From Clostridiales bacterium UBA4039 (GTDB taxonomy: Bacteria > Bacillota > Clostridia > Lachnospirales > Vallitaleaceae), in NCBI GenBank assembly GCA_002382805.1, contig DGAD01000008.1, forward strand, positions 62,001-126,000: a stretch of 64,000 bases of DNA. Reading direction: 5' to 3'. Shown piece after piece: positions 27,565-36,356 of the stretch (the stretch's first letter is position 1; each line of letters begins with the position of its first letter). The position numbers were made by a program, and so were the translations under genes. Below the pieces are notes generated by a model. That model searched no databases. It had not been told where the DNA came from and saw nothing but the letters and a program-made list of their open reading frames with translations.

Positions 27565-29304
27565 ATGATTGACGGAATTGTTTTACATAGTATCGCACAT
27601 GAACTACATACTCTACTTATCGGAGGACGTGTCGACAAGATCACCCAACCCGAAAAGGATGAATTGATTATACATATACGTGCAGGGGGTAAAAAACAAC
27701 GCTTACTGATGACAGCTTCTGCTTCTATGCCAAGGGTCCACTTGACCTATCAAAACAAGCCAAACCCTGCTTCTCCCCCTTCATACTGCATGTTATTAAG
27801 AAAATATATCGGCAATGCTAGAATCACGGATGTTACCCAACTTGGCTTAGAAAGAATCTTAAAAATATCTTTGGAGCAACTCAATGAACTTGGTGATTTA
27901 TGCACGTATTCCTTAATTATTGAAATCATGGGAAAACATAGTAATATTATCCTTTGTGATCAAGAAAACATTGTCCTCGATAGTATTAAACGTATTGGCG
28001 CCAATACAAGTCGCGTACGTCAAGTATTTCCCGGACAACTATATACTACCCCTCCCGATCAAGACAAAAAAAGCATCTTAGCATTAGAAAATTATGAAGA
28101 AGTACGTACGCTACTGTCTACCAAAAAGATGGATTTATACAAAGCGTTATATACCACTTTTACCGGATTAAGTCCATTTATTGCTAATAATATATGCTTA
28201 GCTGCCGGTGTAGATGGCAATTGCCATATTGAAGGAATAAGCGAACAAGAATTCATTTCGATTTTTGAACAACTTCAACGTTTACAAAACAGACTCTTGT
28301 CTAATGACGATTATCCTGTGCTGATTCGCCTCGAAAATGAAGAACTTTTTGACTATCATAGTTTTTTACTTACCGAAAGCTTACCGGGACATCGCCTAGA
28401 ACCTTTTGATTCAATCAGTACGCTAATCAACTATTTTTATGAAGAACGCTCCATTCAAGTACGTATGAAGCAAAAAACTCAGGATTTACGCCGGATCGTT
28501 CAAGTATCTTTGGAGCGTTGCTATAAAAAACTTGATATTCAGCAACGACAGCTTGAAGATACAAAAAATATGGATACTTTCAAAATCAAAGGCGAACTTA
28601 TTTTGGCCAATCAATACCAAATCGACTTAGGGATGAAGAACATTGAGGTTCTAAACTACTACACAAATGAATCTACAACCCTATCTCTTGATCCGACCAA
28701 AACTGCAATACAAAATGCAAATAAAGCTTTTGATAAATATGCTAAGAAAAAGCGCACAAAAGATGCTGTCATTAAACAGCTTGAGCATACCCATGATGAG
28801 ATCACGTATTTAGAATCTGTAAAATATACTTTAGAATCCATACTCCATGAAGATGATATCGAAGAAATCCGACATGAACTTATGTCTACAGGCTATATCA
28901 AATTTCGTCAATCCAAACGAAAGCGCTCCAAAAGTAAGCCCTATCATTTTGTTTCATCGGATGGATTTCATATGTATGTTGGAAAAAACAATTATCAAAA
29001 CGAAGAGTTAGCCATGAAATTCGCCAATGGTTCTGACTGGTGGTTTCACACAAAAGAAGTTCCCGGCTCTCATGTTATCGTAAAATGTGAAGGTCAAGAA
29101 CTTACCGATAAAGGCTTCGAAGAGGCTGCTGCTTTAGCCGCATACTATAGTAAAGCCCGACAAAGTACAAAAGTCACCGTAGATTACACGCAAAAAAAAC
29201 ATTTAAAAAAACCTGCCGGAAGCCCGCCAGGCTATGTGATTTATCATACGAATTATTCATTATTTATCGACCCTGATATTAGTCAGTTGACTCGTATCGA
29301 TTAA
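27565..29304 (+). CDS. rqcH: Rqc2-type ribosome quality-control protein RqcH (FbpA family)
   Basis: RqcH binds stalled 50S subunits and adds poly-alanine tails that mark the peptide for degradation; older annotations call it fibronectin-binding protein. The N-terminal NFACT-N domain (MIDGIVLHSIAHEL; YCMLLRKYI), a central coiled coil and the C-terminal NFACT-R domain (GKNNYQNEELAMKF, SDWWFHTKEVPGSHV) are all present. The start at 27565 follows GGAAGGAGAATCAT and gives 579 residues. It has its own promoter and shares a bidirectional hairpin with convergent recN. The partner RqcP is not in the window. Confidence 0.93.
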   Translation: MIDGIVLHSIAHELHTLLIGGRVDKITQPEKDELIIHIRAGGKKQRLLMTASASMPRVHLTYQNKPNPASPPSYCMLLRKYIGNARITDVTQLGLERILKISLEQLNELGDLCTYSLIIEIMGKHSNIILCDQENIVLDSIKRIGANTSRVRQVFPGQLYTTPPDQDKKSILALENYEEVRTLLSTKKMDLYKALYTTFTGLSPFIANNICLAAGVDGNCHIEGISEQEFISIFEQLQRLQNRLLSNDDYPVLIRLENEELFDYHSFLLTESLPGHRLEPFDSISTLINYFYEERSIQVRMKQKTQDLRRIVQVSLERCYKKLDIQQRQLEDTKNMDTFKIKGELILANQYQIDLGMKNIEVLNYYTNESTTLSLDPTKTAIQNANKAFDKYAKKKRTKDAVIKQLEHTHDEITYLESVKYTLESILHEDDIEEIRHELMSTGYIKFRQSKRKRSKSKPYHFVSSDGFHMYVGKNNYQNEELAMKFANGSDWWFHTKEVPGSHVIVKCEGQELTDKGFEEAAALAAYYSKARQSTKVTVDYTQKKHLKKPAGSPPGYVIYHTNYSLFIDPDISQLTRID

Positions 29305-29305
29305 A

Positions 29306-29348
29306 AAAGCACATGCTATAAAGGTTAAACCTTTGTAGCATGTGCTTT
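29306..29348. terminator. Bidirectional terminator between rqcH and recN
   Basis: Nineteen base pairs (one of them G-T) join arms 29306-29324 and 29330-29348 around a 5-base loop. On the minus strand it is followed by six T. The recN stop codon (29327-29325) is in the loop, so the last seven or so recN codons form one arm. Confidence 0.9.
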
Positions 29349-31010
29349 CATTTCAAGCGCATTCGCAATCGTTATATCTGTTGTCTTTGCTCCGCTTAGC
29401 ATTCGAGCCAATTCATGGATACTGTCCTTTTCATTTAATGTTTTCATTTGGGTTATAGTGGCATCTTCCAAGGTCTCTTTATGAATTAAGAAGTGGCAAT
29501 CTGCCATCGCCGCAATTTGAGGTAAGTGGGTAATACAAATCAATTGACGTTCTCTTGACAATCGACGCATACGTTCAGCAACCTTTTGCGCAGTAATTCC
29601 GCTTATTCCCGAATCAATTTCATCAAATACAAGAGTATCTACTCCATCTACACTTGAAAGGATGGATTTGATTGCCAACATGACACGACTTAACTCTCCG
29701 CCAGATGCAACATCTGACAATGGCTTTTTGGCTTCACCTTTGTTCGTCGAAATCTCAAAGACAACCCGATCTATTCCTAACGGTGTGTAGCTATCAAGTG
29801 GTTTGACTGTAATTCCAAACTCAGCATGTTCCAGGTTCAACGCTTTTAAAGCATCCGTAATTTCGTGTTGGAGTACCAATGCTCCTTTTTTTCGAATGGA
29901 TGTTAATTTATCTGCATTTTCTTGCATTTTTATTTCCAAGGCATGTATTTGTTTTTTGGTCTGCTGTAATTTTTTTTCATAATGAATCAAATCAGCCAAC
30001 TCATCTTCTTTATTATTTTTATATTCAAGAATATCTACAAGTGTATCACCATACTTAAGTTTTAAACCATTAATTGTATTTAATCGCTCTTGGGCATGAT
30101 AAAACACTTCTTCATAGTTTTCTTCATCATCCATGTACTTTGAAAGATCATGATGAATCATATTTAAGATATCTTCAATTTGAGCCAAACTCTCCAGTAC
30201 GTTGGTCAAGTCTTCATCATAAGCCACCACACGGTTAAGTTCTCCAATATACTTAGATACCATTGAAGAAAAATCCGGGGCATCATAGAATGTGTTTTCA
30301 ATACTTGATAATATATCCATAATCTTTTTACGATGTGAAAGGCGATCAAAGATTTTTTGTTGTTCTTCATCTTCACCAAGCTTTAATTCGGCTTTGGTGA
30401 TTTCATCAATTTCAAATTCCAAAAAAGCAATTTCTCGACGTCGCTTTTCATCATCCAACATGTCTTCATTGATTGAATCAAGAAGTTGACGATGATTTTT
30501 ATATGCCCCATTATACCCTTCTAAAACTGCCAAAAGTTCATCACCAATATATCGATCTAACATTTGCAACTGTTTTTTTGAGATAAGTAGTGATTGATGT
30601 TCATGTTGAGAATGAATATCAATCAAATAGCTTGCCAAGCGACGAATAACTTCCATACGAACGACTTCGCCATTTACCCGAAAAACACTTCGACCATTTT
30701 GAGCTGTTTTTCGATTAAGAATAATAGAGCCTTCATCACTTTCTACACCATTTTCTTGAAGAATTCTCTGAATATCTTGTCGTTCTTCTCCAATTCGCCC
30801 AATATCAAAAACACACTCTACAAAAGCTTCTTTTGCTCCGGTGCGAATAAAGTCTTTTTTTATTTTGGCTCCTAGTACATAATGAATCGATCCGAGGATA
30901 ATGGATTTACCTGCTCCCGTCTCACCGGTTAATATATTGAGCCCTTCACTGAAGTCAATTTCAAGTTCTTCGATTAATGCAATATTTTTAACATGAAGAT
31001 AGGCTAACAT
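29325..31010 (-). CDS. recN: DNA repair protein RecN
   Basis: RecN is an SMC-like ATPase for double-strand break repair. Walker A GETGAGKS is at residues 29-36; a long coiled coil fills the middle (about 150-370); the C-terminal half has the ABC signature DVASGGELSRVMLAIK and Walker B DTLVFDEIDSGISG. The 561-residue length is normal. AAGGAGGACAT precedes the ATG. It lies 9 bp after argR and is the last gene of the Asp23-to-recN operon. spoIVB and spo0A, which usually follow in spore-forming Clostridia, are absent. Confidence 0.96.
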   Translation of the reverse strand: MLAYLHVKNIALIEELEIDFSEGLNILTGETGAGKSIILGSIHYVLGAKIKKDFIRTGAKEAFVECVFDIGRIGEERQDIQRILQENGVESDEGSIILNRKTAQNGRSVFRVNGEVVRMEVIRRLASYLIDIHSQHEHQSLLISKKQLQMLDRYIGDELLAVLEGYNGAYKNHRQLLDSINEDMLDDEKRRREIAFLEFEIDEITKAELKLGEDEEQQKIFDRLSHRKKIMDILSSIENTFYDAPDFSSMVSKYIGELNRVVAYDEDLTNVLESLAQIEDILNMIHHDLSKYMDDEENYEEVFYHAQERLNTINGLKLKYGDTLVDILEYKNNKEDELADLIHYEKKLQQTKKQIHALEIKMQENADKLTSIRKKGALVLQHEITDALKALNLEHAEFGITVKPLDSYTPLGIDRVVFEISTNKGEAKKPLSDVASGGELSRVMLAIKSILSSVDGVDTLVFDEIDSGISGITAQKVAERMRRLSRERQLICITHLPQIAAMADCHFLIHKETLEDATITQMKTLNEKDSIHELARMLSGAKTTDITIANALEMKAHATKV

Positions 31011-31019
31011 ATGTCCTCC

Positions 31020-31475
31020 TTATGCGCTATGAATAATCCGGTTAAGTTTTTCCATAATAGAAATGCAGTCATCTTCGGTGCGAACAGCGCAAAAAATAGT
31101 ATCATCCCCAGCAATGGAACCCACAATTTCATCAAAATCTAGTGCATCAATAGCTGCCGCAACTGCCATTGCCATTCCAGTTAATGTTTGAATAACAATT
31201 AAGTTCATTGCTCTATCCATACTCAAATATCCATCCTGAAGAACACGAATATATTTCTCGTTGAGATTCATGGTCTTTTCTTGAAGAACTACATATTTTT
31301 GTCGTCCGTCAGGCAAAGAAACTTTGGTCAATTTTAAGTCACGAATATCTCGTGATATGGTTGCTTGGGTTACCTCAAAACCATTTTGATGCAATAATTC
31401 TGCAAGTTCATCTTGGGTCTCGATAACCTGCTCTGTAATTAATTGTAAAATTTTTGTTTGTCGTTTAATTTTCAT
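31020..31475 (-). CDS. argR: Arginine repressor
   Basis: ArgR/AhrC is a hexameric repressor of arginine synthesis that binds DNA in response to arginine. The N-terminal winged helix (residues about 1-70, with VTQATISRDIRDLKL) and the C-terminal oligomerisation and arginine-binding domain (IVGSIAGDDTIF) are complete at 151 residues. GAAGGTGGTCTT precedes the ATG. The argR-recN pair is conserved across Firmicutes. No arginine biosynthesis genes are nearby. Confidence 0.95.
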   Translation of the reverse strand: MKIKRQTKILQLITEQVIETQDELAELLHQNGFEVTQATISRDIRDLKLTKVSLPDGRQKYVVLQEKTMNLNEKYIRVLQDGYLSMDRAMNLIVIQTLTGMAMAVAAAIDALDFDEIVGSIAGDDTIFCAVRTEDDCISIMEKLNRIIHSA

Positions 31476-31525
31476 AAGACCACCTTCACTCGGTTCATGC
31501 CACTATAACATGACCACATATTCGT

Positions 31526-32371
31526 TTATGATAATTTCCGTCGTAGAATTTCAAAGAAATCATTATTACATAGTCGCATTAATTTGACTTTTTTTGCCGC
31601 CTTATTTATGCGTATAATATCACTCGTATTGACCCGTGTTACTTCTTGACCATCAATTGTCACCAACAAGTCATTGACATGTTTATTGCGTGGTTGATCA
31701 AAACGAATATCTATTCGGTCTTCCCCTGATAAGACAATACTTCTTGCCGTTAATGAATGGGGACATATGGGCGTTAAAACAATCACGCCATTGGTCGGTG
31801 TTATAATCGGTCCACCCGCCGAAAGATTATATGCCGTTGAACCTGTTGGTGTTGAGATAATAATTCCATCGGCTCGATATGTATTCATATATAAATCATT
31901 AACATAAACATCATAACTAATAATTCGAGAGATTGATTGACGTGTAATAACAATATCATTAAGCGCCCTACCTATCTCTTTATGATCTTGGACATTTGCC
32001 GTAACCATCATTCGTTCTTCAATAATAAACCCATCATCAACAAATGCTTGAAGGGCTTCTTCTAACTCACTCAGCTCAATTTCAGCTAAAAAGCCAAGGT
32101 TCCCTAAATTAATGCCTAAAAGTGGAATGTCATTATCCGCATATTTTCTACTGGCTGAAATAATAGTACCGTCTCCTCCAAGAATAATTGCATAATCAAT
32201 AATATCTAACTGTTCATCTTGGATACAAAGATGTGCAAAATCTTGATTGTGTCTATATTCATCCGGCATAAAAATCTGAATATTTTTACTGTTAAACCAT
32301 GCGATGACACGTTGAGTAATTAAAAATGAAGGATCTTTTGATGGATTAGGTACAATTAATATTTTTTTCAT
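31526..32371 (-). CDS. nadK: NAD kinase
   Basis: NadK phosphorylates NAD to NADP. The diagnostic GGDGT is at residues 65-69 and the second conserved segment STPTGSTAYNLSAGGP is intact. I use the start at 32371 (MKKILIVPNPSK), giving 281 residues; the longer frame to 32425 overlaps tlyA and has no support, though the ribosome site at 32371 (AAAGTGATG) is modest. It begins 4 bp after the tlyA stop. Confidence 0.94.
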   Translation of the reverse strand: MKKILIVPNPSKDPSFLITQRVIAWFNSKNIQIFMPDEYRHNQDFAHLCIQDEQLDIIDYAIILGGDGTIISASRKYADNDIPLLGINLGNLGFLAEIELSELEEALQAFVDDGFIIEERMMVTANVQDHKEIGRALNDIVITRQSISRIISYDVYVNDLYMNTYRADGIIISTPTGSTAYNLSAGGPIITPTNGVIVLTPICPHSLTARSIVLSGEDRIDIRFDQPRNKHVNDLLVTIDGQEVTRVNTSDIIRINKAAKKVKLMRLCNNDFFEILRRKLS

Positions 32372-32375
32372 ATCA

Positions 32376-33212
32376 TCACTTTCTGTATAAGTCACGATGT
32401 GCATTATTAACAAGTTCACTAACATCTTTTAAGCTCTTCGCGTTGATTTCTAAAGAAGCTTCAATAGACGACGTTTCATTTTTTTGTGCACAAATCAAGT
32501 ATTCAATATTCCCTTGAGGACCTGTAATAGGAGAATAACTGATTCCCTTAATAGATAAATTAATCGCTCCAAATGTATGAATGATGTTCTCAATAACTTC
32601 TTGATGAACCTTGGGATCGCGAACCACACCTTTTTTGCCAACCTTGTCGCGTCCAGCCTCAAATTGAGGCTTTATCAAGCAAACAATAGTCGCACCTTCC
32701 TTCATTAGCGCACAGACTGCCGGGAGTACTTTGGATAAAGAAATAAAGGAGACATCAATTGAGACAAAATCAAGCAAATCAGGAATCTCAGCCTCGGTCA
32801 CATAACGTATGTTTGTCTTTTCTAAGCAAACCACACGTGGATCTTGTCGAAGTCCCCAGTCAAATTGTCCATACCCTACATCAACCGCATAGACTTTAGC
32901 TGCTCCATGCTGAAGCATACAGTCAGTGAAGCCTCCTGTCGATGCACCTACGTCCATGGCTATTGCACCTTCTAGCAAAAGATCAAAGGTTTGAATCGCT
33001 TTTTGTAATTTGAGTCCTCCACGACTTACATAGGGATTTGGATCTTTTTTTACAAGGATTGTTGCTGTCGTATCAATTTTGGTTCCGGCTTTATCCTCAC
33101 GCTGGCCATCCACAAAGACCAACCCTGCCATAATCATTTTTTTTGCTTTTTCTCGTGTTGCAACATATCCATTATCTACTAGTAGTATATCTAAACGTTC
33201 TTTATTTGCCAT
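32376..33212 (-). CDS. tlyA: TlyA family rRNA (cytidine-2'-O)-methyltransferase
   Basis: An N-terminal S4 RNA-binding domain (residues 1-60) is joined to an FtsJ-like methyltransferase domain with the SAM motif DVGASTGGFTDCML and DVGYGQFDW. In mycobacteria TlyA methylates 16S and 23S rRNA and sets capreomycin sensitivity; in Firmicutes the target is probably rRNA. At 278 residues the length is normal. It overlaps the dxs 3' end by 11 bp. Older annotations call it hemolysin A, which is misleading. Confidence 0.93.
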   Translation of the reverse strand: MANKERLDILLVDNGYVATREKAKKMIMAGLVFVDGQREDKAGTKIDTTATILVKKDPNPYVSRGGLKLQKAIQTFDLLLEGAIAMDVGASTGGFTDCMLQHGAAKVYAVDVGYGQFDWGLRQDPRVVCLEKTNIRYVTEAEIPDLLDFVSIDVSFISLSKVLPAVCALMKEGATIVCLIKPQFEAGRDKVGKKGVVRDPKVHQEVIENIIHTFGAINLSIKGISYSPITGPQGNIEYLICAQKNETSSIEASLEINAKSLKDVSELVNNAHRDLYRK

Positions 33213-35100
33213 TATCCTTCGCTCTTTCTATTGTTAACACTCGATTTGTCAAACCTTCAACATCAATATGCAATGCACGATTTAAATCAGAAATCTTTCC
33301 GTGTGGAACAAATTGATTTTCAATTCCAATACCATAAACTCTTGGTATTACTATCTTAGAAGAATCTTCTTCCAACAGCATTTGTGCAATGCGGCTTTGC
33401 ACTCCACCATATTTTACATTTTCTTCAAAAACATACACACGTTCATATCTTTGAGATATCGTTTGAATGAATCCCGGATCAATAGGATTTACAAATCTTA
33501 GATTCACAAGATCACATGTACAGCCTTGCTCTTTTAATCTAGCATGCACCTGTGTAACGCGTGAATAAAAATGTCCGACGCTCAATAACAAACTCTTATT
33601 CTCTTCTTGTATAAGCCATTCTGGTTGTCCATATGTAATTGGTGCATCTGTCGATTGCATCTCATCTTTTCCCTTTGGATAACGAATAGCAATAGGGCCT
33701 TCATTATACTCGGCTGCAAATTCAAGCATAGCCTCTAATTCTTGTCCTGATTTTGGTGCCATTACAGTCATATTAGGAATGTGGCTTAAGTAAGATAAAT
33801 CAAAAAGTCCTTGATGTGTCTCTCCATCTTCACCAACAAGTCCTGCACGATCAATGCAAAATACAACGGGTAATTTTTGAATGGCAACGTCGTGAATAAC
33901 CTGATCATAAGCGCGTTGCAAAAAGGAAGAATATACAACAAAGAAAGGCTTATATCCCTGTGCGGCAAGCCCTGCTGAAAAAGTCACTGCATGCTGCTCG
34001 GCTATTCCTACATCGAAAAATCGTTGTGGGTATTGTTTTGAGAACTTGCTCAATCCTGTTCCACTACACATAGCCGCAGTAATCGCAACAATTTTTTTGT
34101 TGCTATCTGCCAGATGTGTTAACGTCTTTCCAACGATTTCCGAATACGAAGGCTTTGAAACTTCAACGCCCTTATGAAAATCTCCATTAGTTTTATCAAA
34201 TGGTTTTACACCATGATATGTCATTGGATCTTTTTCGGCAGGATTGTAACCTTTTCCTTTTAATGTTAGTGTATGAATAATAACGGGACCTTTAACATGC
34301 TTTGCTTGTTCAATACTCGTAATTAATTGTCGAAGATCATGTCCGTCAATCGGCCCTAAATAAGTATATCCAAGTTCTTCAAAAAGCATGCCTGGAACAA
34401 CAAGTTGTTTAACACCATTTTTAACTCCACGTACACCTTTAACAATAGAATTACCTACTTTTGGTATTTTACGAAGTGTTATTTCGATATCATTTTTAAA
34501 ATCATTATAAAATTCGCCCGTTCTAAAGCGATCTAAGTATAATGCTAAACCACCAACATTACGATCAATTGACATTTGATTGTCATTGAGAATAATAATA
34601 AATTTTTTCTTTATGTTGGCACCATTATTAAGCGCCTCATAAGCCATGCCGCCGGTTAGCGCACCGTCTCCAATAATTGGAACAATGTATTGTTCCTCTC
34701 CATTTAAGTCTCTGGCTGCTGCCATACCAATACCTGCGGATATCGATGTCGATGAATGACCTGTATCAAAACAATCATGAATGCTTTCACTACGCTTTGG
34801 AAAGCCAGATAAGCCTTTCCATTGGCGTATTGTCGACATTTGATCACAGCGTCCTGTCAAGATTTTATGCACATAAGCCTGATGCCCGACATCCCATATT
34901 AATTTATCCTCAGGTGAATCAAAACATTTGTGCAATGCCAAGGTCAATTCAACAACACCTAGGTTTGAGCTCAAATGCCCACCTGTTTCGGATGTTACAT
35001 CTATAAGATAGCGTCGAATTTCGTTCGCCAGTTTTTTCATTTCTAGTATATTCAGTTTTTTTATATCTGATGGTTCTTTGATTGTTGGTAATATCTTCAT
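33202..35100 (-). CDS. dxs: 1-deoxy-D-xylulose-5-phosphate synthase
   Basis: Dxs joins pyruvate and glyceraldehyde-3-phosphate using thiamine diphosphate, the first step of the MEP isoprenoid pathway. The ThDP motif begins GDGALTGG at residues 144-151; the N-terminal SETGGHLSSNLGVVELTLAL and C-terminal transketolase domains (IDRAGLVGEDGETHQG) are intact. The 632-residue length is normal. It lies 10 bp after the oapA-like gene and shares an operon with ispA. Confidence 0.97.
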   Translation of the reverse strand: MKILPTIKEPSDIKKLNILEMKKLANEIRRYLIDVTSETGGHLSSNLGVVELTLALHKCFDSPEDKLIWDVGHQAYVHKILTGRCDQMSTIRQWKGLSGFPKRSESIHDCFDTGHSSTSISAGIGMAAARDLNGEEQYIVPIIGDGALTGGMAYEALNNGANIKKKFIIILNDNQMSIDRNVGGLALYLDRFRTGEFYNDFKNDIEITLRKIPKVGNSIVKGVRGVKNGVKQLVVPGMLFEELGYTYLGPIDGHDLRQLITSIEQAKHVKGPVIIHTLTLKGKGYNPAEKDPMTYHGVKPFDKTNGDFHKGVEVSKPSYSEIVGKTLTHLADSNKKIVAITAAMCSGTGLSKFSKQYPQRFFDVGIAEQHAVTFSAGLAAQGYKPFFVVYSSFLQRAYDQVIHDVAIQKLPVVFCIDRAGLVGEDGETHQGLFDLSYLSHIPNMTVMAPKSGQELEAMLEFAAEYNEGPIAIRYPKGKDEMQSTDAPITYGQPEWLIQEENKSLLLSVGHFYSRVTQVHARLKEQGCTCDLVNLRFVNPIDPGFIQTISQRYERVYVFEENVKYGGVQSRIAQMLLEEDSSKIVIPRVYGIGIENQFVPHGKISDLNRALHIDVEGLTNRVLTIERAKDNGK

Positions 35101-35110
35101 ATGTTTACAC

Positions 35111-35695
35111 CTATTTTCTTTTTAAAGTTAACCGTTTAAAATAATACATAATCAATCCAATTCGGTAAACAATTGTATTCGAAAAACGTAAAGCAATTTC
35201 CTTACCTATAGCTTTTCCTCCAACTGTGATTCCAGCTATAATCCCTCCAAGGATAATACCTAAAATAAGCTCCTGTCGATTCGAATCAAGCATCAGCTTT
35301 ATCACAATTGCAGAGGAAGCACTTCCCGATATAATTCCCGCAATATCTCCGATCACATCATTAAAAAAATTCGACACGCTTGATGCGTTACGAATAATTG
35401 TCACACTTTCTCTAGCCCCTTTCACCTTACTTGCTGCCATAGAATGAAAAGGAGTCTCATTGGCCGCAGTTACTGCAATTCCGATCAAATCTGAAAAAAT
35501 CCCCATAAAAATTATGAAGAGTAGAATAAATACAGCACCAGCAAGTGAAAGAATATCCATAAAAATCATAGAAAAATATCCTAAGAGCATGGCTATAATA
35601 AGTGTAATGACTGTAATACTTACAATCCAATGATAATTCACTTTTCGATTAACGTTTTTTTGTCGAAATTTAAATTTTTGTTCAGTTTTCCCCAA
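35111..35695 (-). CDS. oapA: OLE-associated membrane protein OapA homologue
   Basis: This 194-residue protein has a basic N-terminus (about residues 1-20) and hydrophobic segments near 23-47, 50-78, 120-136 and 143-160. A DxxxD motif (NDVIGDIAGIISG, D113 and D117) matches the conserved feature described for OapA, the protein that binds OLE RNA and anchors it to the membrane. It lies immediately after the RNA gene. The start is TTG at 35695, 7 bp after AAGGAG, since no ATG is available. Generic searches may call it CorB/DUF21-like; in OLE-bearing genomes the same protein is OapA. Function is inferred from context and motif. Confidence 0.82.
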   Translation of the reverse strand: MGKTEQKFKFRQKNVNRKVNYHWIVSITVITLIIAMLLGYFSMIFMDILSLAGAVFILLFIIFMGIFSDLIGIAVTAANETPFHSMAASKVKGARESVTIIRNASSVSNFFNDVIGDIAGIISGSASSAIVIKLMLDSNRQELILGIILGGIIAGITVGGKAIGKEIALRFSNTIVYRIGLIMYYFKRLTLKRK

Positions 35696-35728
35696 CGATG
35701 TACTCCTTCATCAATTAAATGATTATTA

Positions 35729-36322
35729 TTAACTAAAGATAGTTCATAATGTAAATTTTGAGGCTTATGGTCTAGCAGGTTTTCCCATGAGCTAACTCTT
35801 TTGTCGCCAAAAAAAGCGGTTTCCCTTTAATATCTCATTATAATTGTCGCCAAACTATACGCTAGATCGCCTTTAACCCCACCGTAATCCACTATAAACT
35901 TGTTGCCAACAGCCTAGAAGTTTTCCTTTCTAACTTTCAATATTCCTAGCCTTTTTAGCAAAGACATGTTTCAGATGACAATAGCTTCAGTCTCTTGGCC
36001 GAGAGCCCTACGCCTAAATCATAATCCCCATCTCTTCACGCAAGGCAGGCTACACTGTCCACAGCTTTCGCCGCATGACAGGTTTATTCCGACACCGTAA
36101 GATATCTTCCAAAAGATCTTCCCACAAATAGTCGGTCTCCACGACGATAGGGTCAACGCCCACATGCCATTGTGGATCGCCCTAACGTCTTAACTCCCAG
36201 CATCAGCCCGCAACTGGGCGTCGCCAGCCAACACCAGGAACTTCATCGATATGCCCTTTGACGGATTTTTAGGCCCGCTTTCAGAATAAGAAAATTAACT
36301 AGAATACTGCATCTTTAGTTAA
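35729..36322 (-). ncRNA. ole: OLE RNA (ornate, large, extremophilic RNA)
   Basis: The 644-bp gap between the PAP2-like gene and oapA has no credible coding frame. It shows: a -35/-10 promoter ending at 36328; a perfect 12-bp inverted repeat joining its ends (35729-35740 with 36311-36322) and closing a 594-nt transcript; G+C of 32/60 at 36001-36060 and 36181-36240 at 36/60, far above the AT-rich neighbours; and internal hairpins such as GCCC-N6-GGGC (36206-36219) and CTCT-N6-AGAG (35992-36005). Length, an oapA-like gene downstream and the xseA-xseB-ispA / dxs-tlyA-argR-recN setting match OLE RNA, which forms a membrane ribonucleoprotein. No T-rich terminator follows, so it is probably co-transcribed with oapA or processed. 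Ends are inferred. Confidence 0.85.
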
Positions 36323-36327
36323 ACCAT

Positions 36328-36356
36328 ATTATATCATATTTATATCACGATTCCAA
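36328..36356 (-). promoter_or_regulatory. Internal promoter for OLE RNA
   Basis: TTGGAA (36356-36351), 17-bp spacer, perfect TATAAT (36333-36328) on the minus strand. It overlaps the last codons and stop of the PAP2-like gene and predicts a start near 36321, the end of the RNA's terminal stem. Confidence 0.75.

Noticed and set aside
32372..32425. Longer N-terminus for NAD kinase
   Set aside because: It overlaps tlyA, adds residues absent from the family and has no ribosome site.
35696..36339. Group II intron, tmRNA or RNase P RNA as the identity of the large RNA
   Set aside because: There is no reverse transcriptase or maturase frame, no tag-peptide reading frame and no rnpB-like setting. 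The size, operon and oapA-like neighbour fit OLE RNA better.
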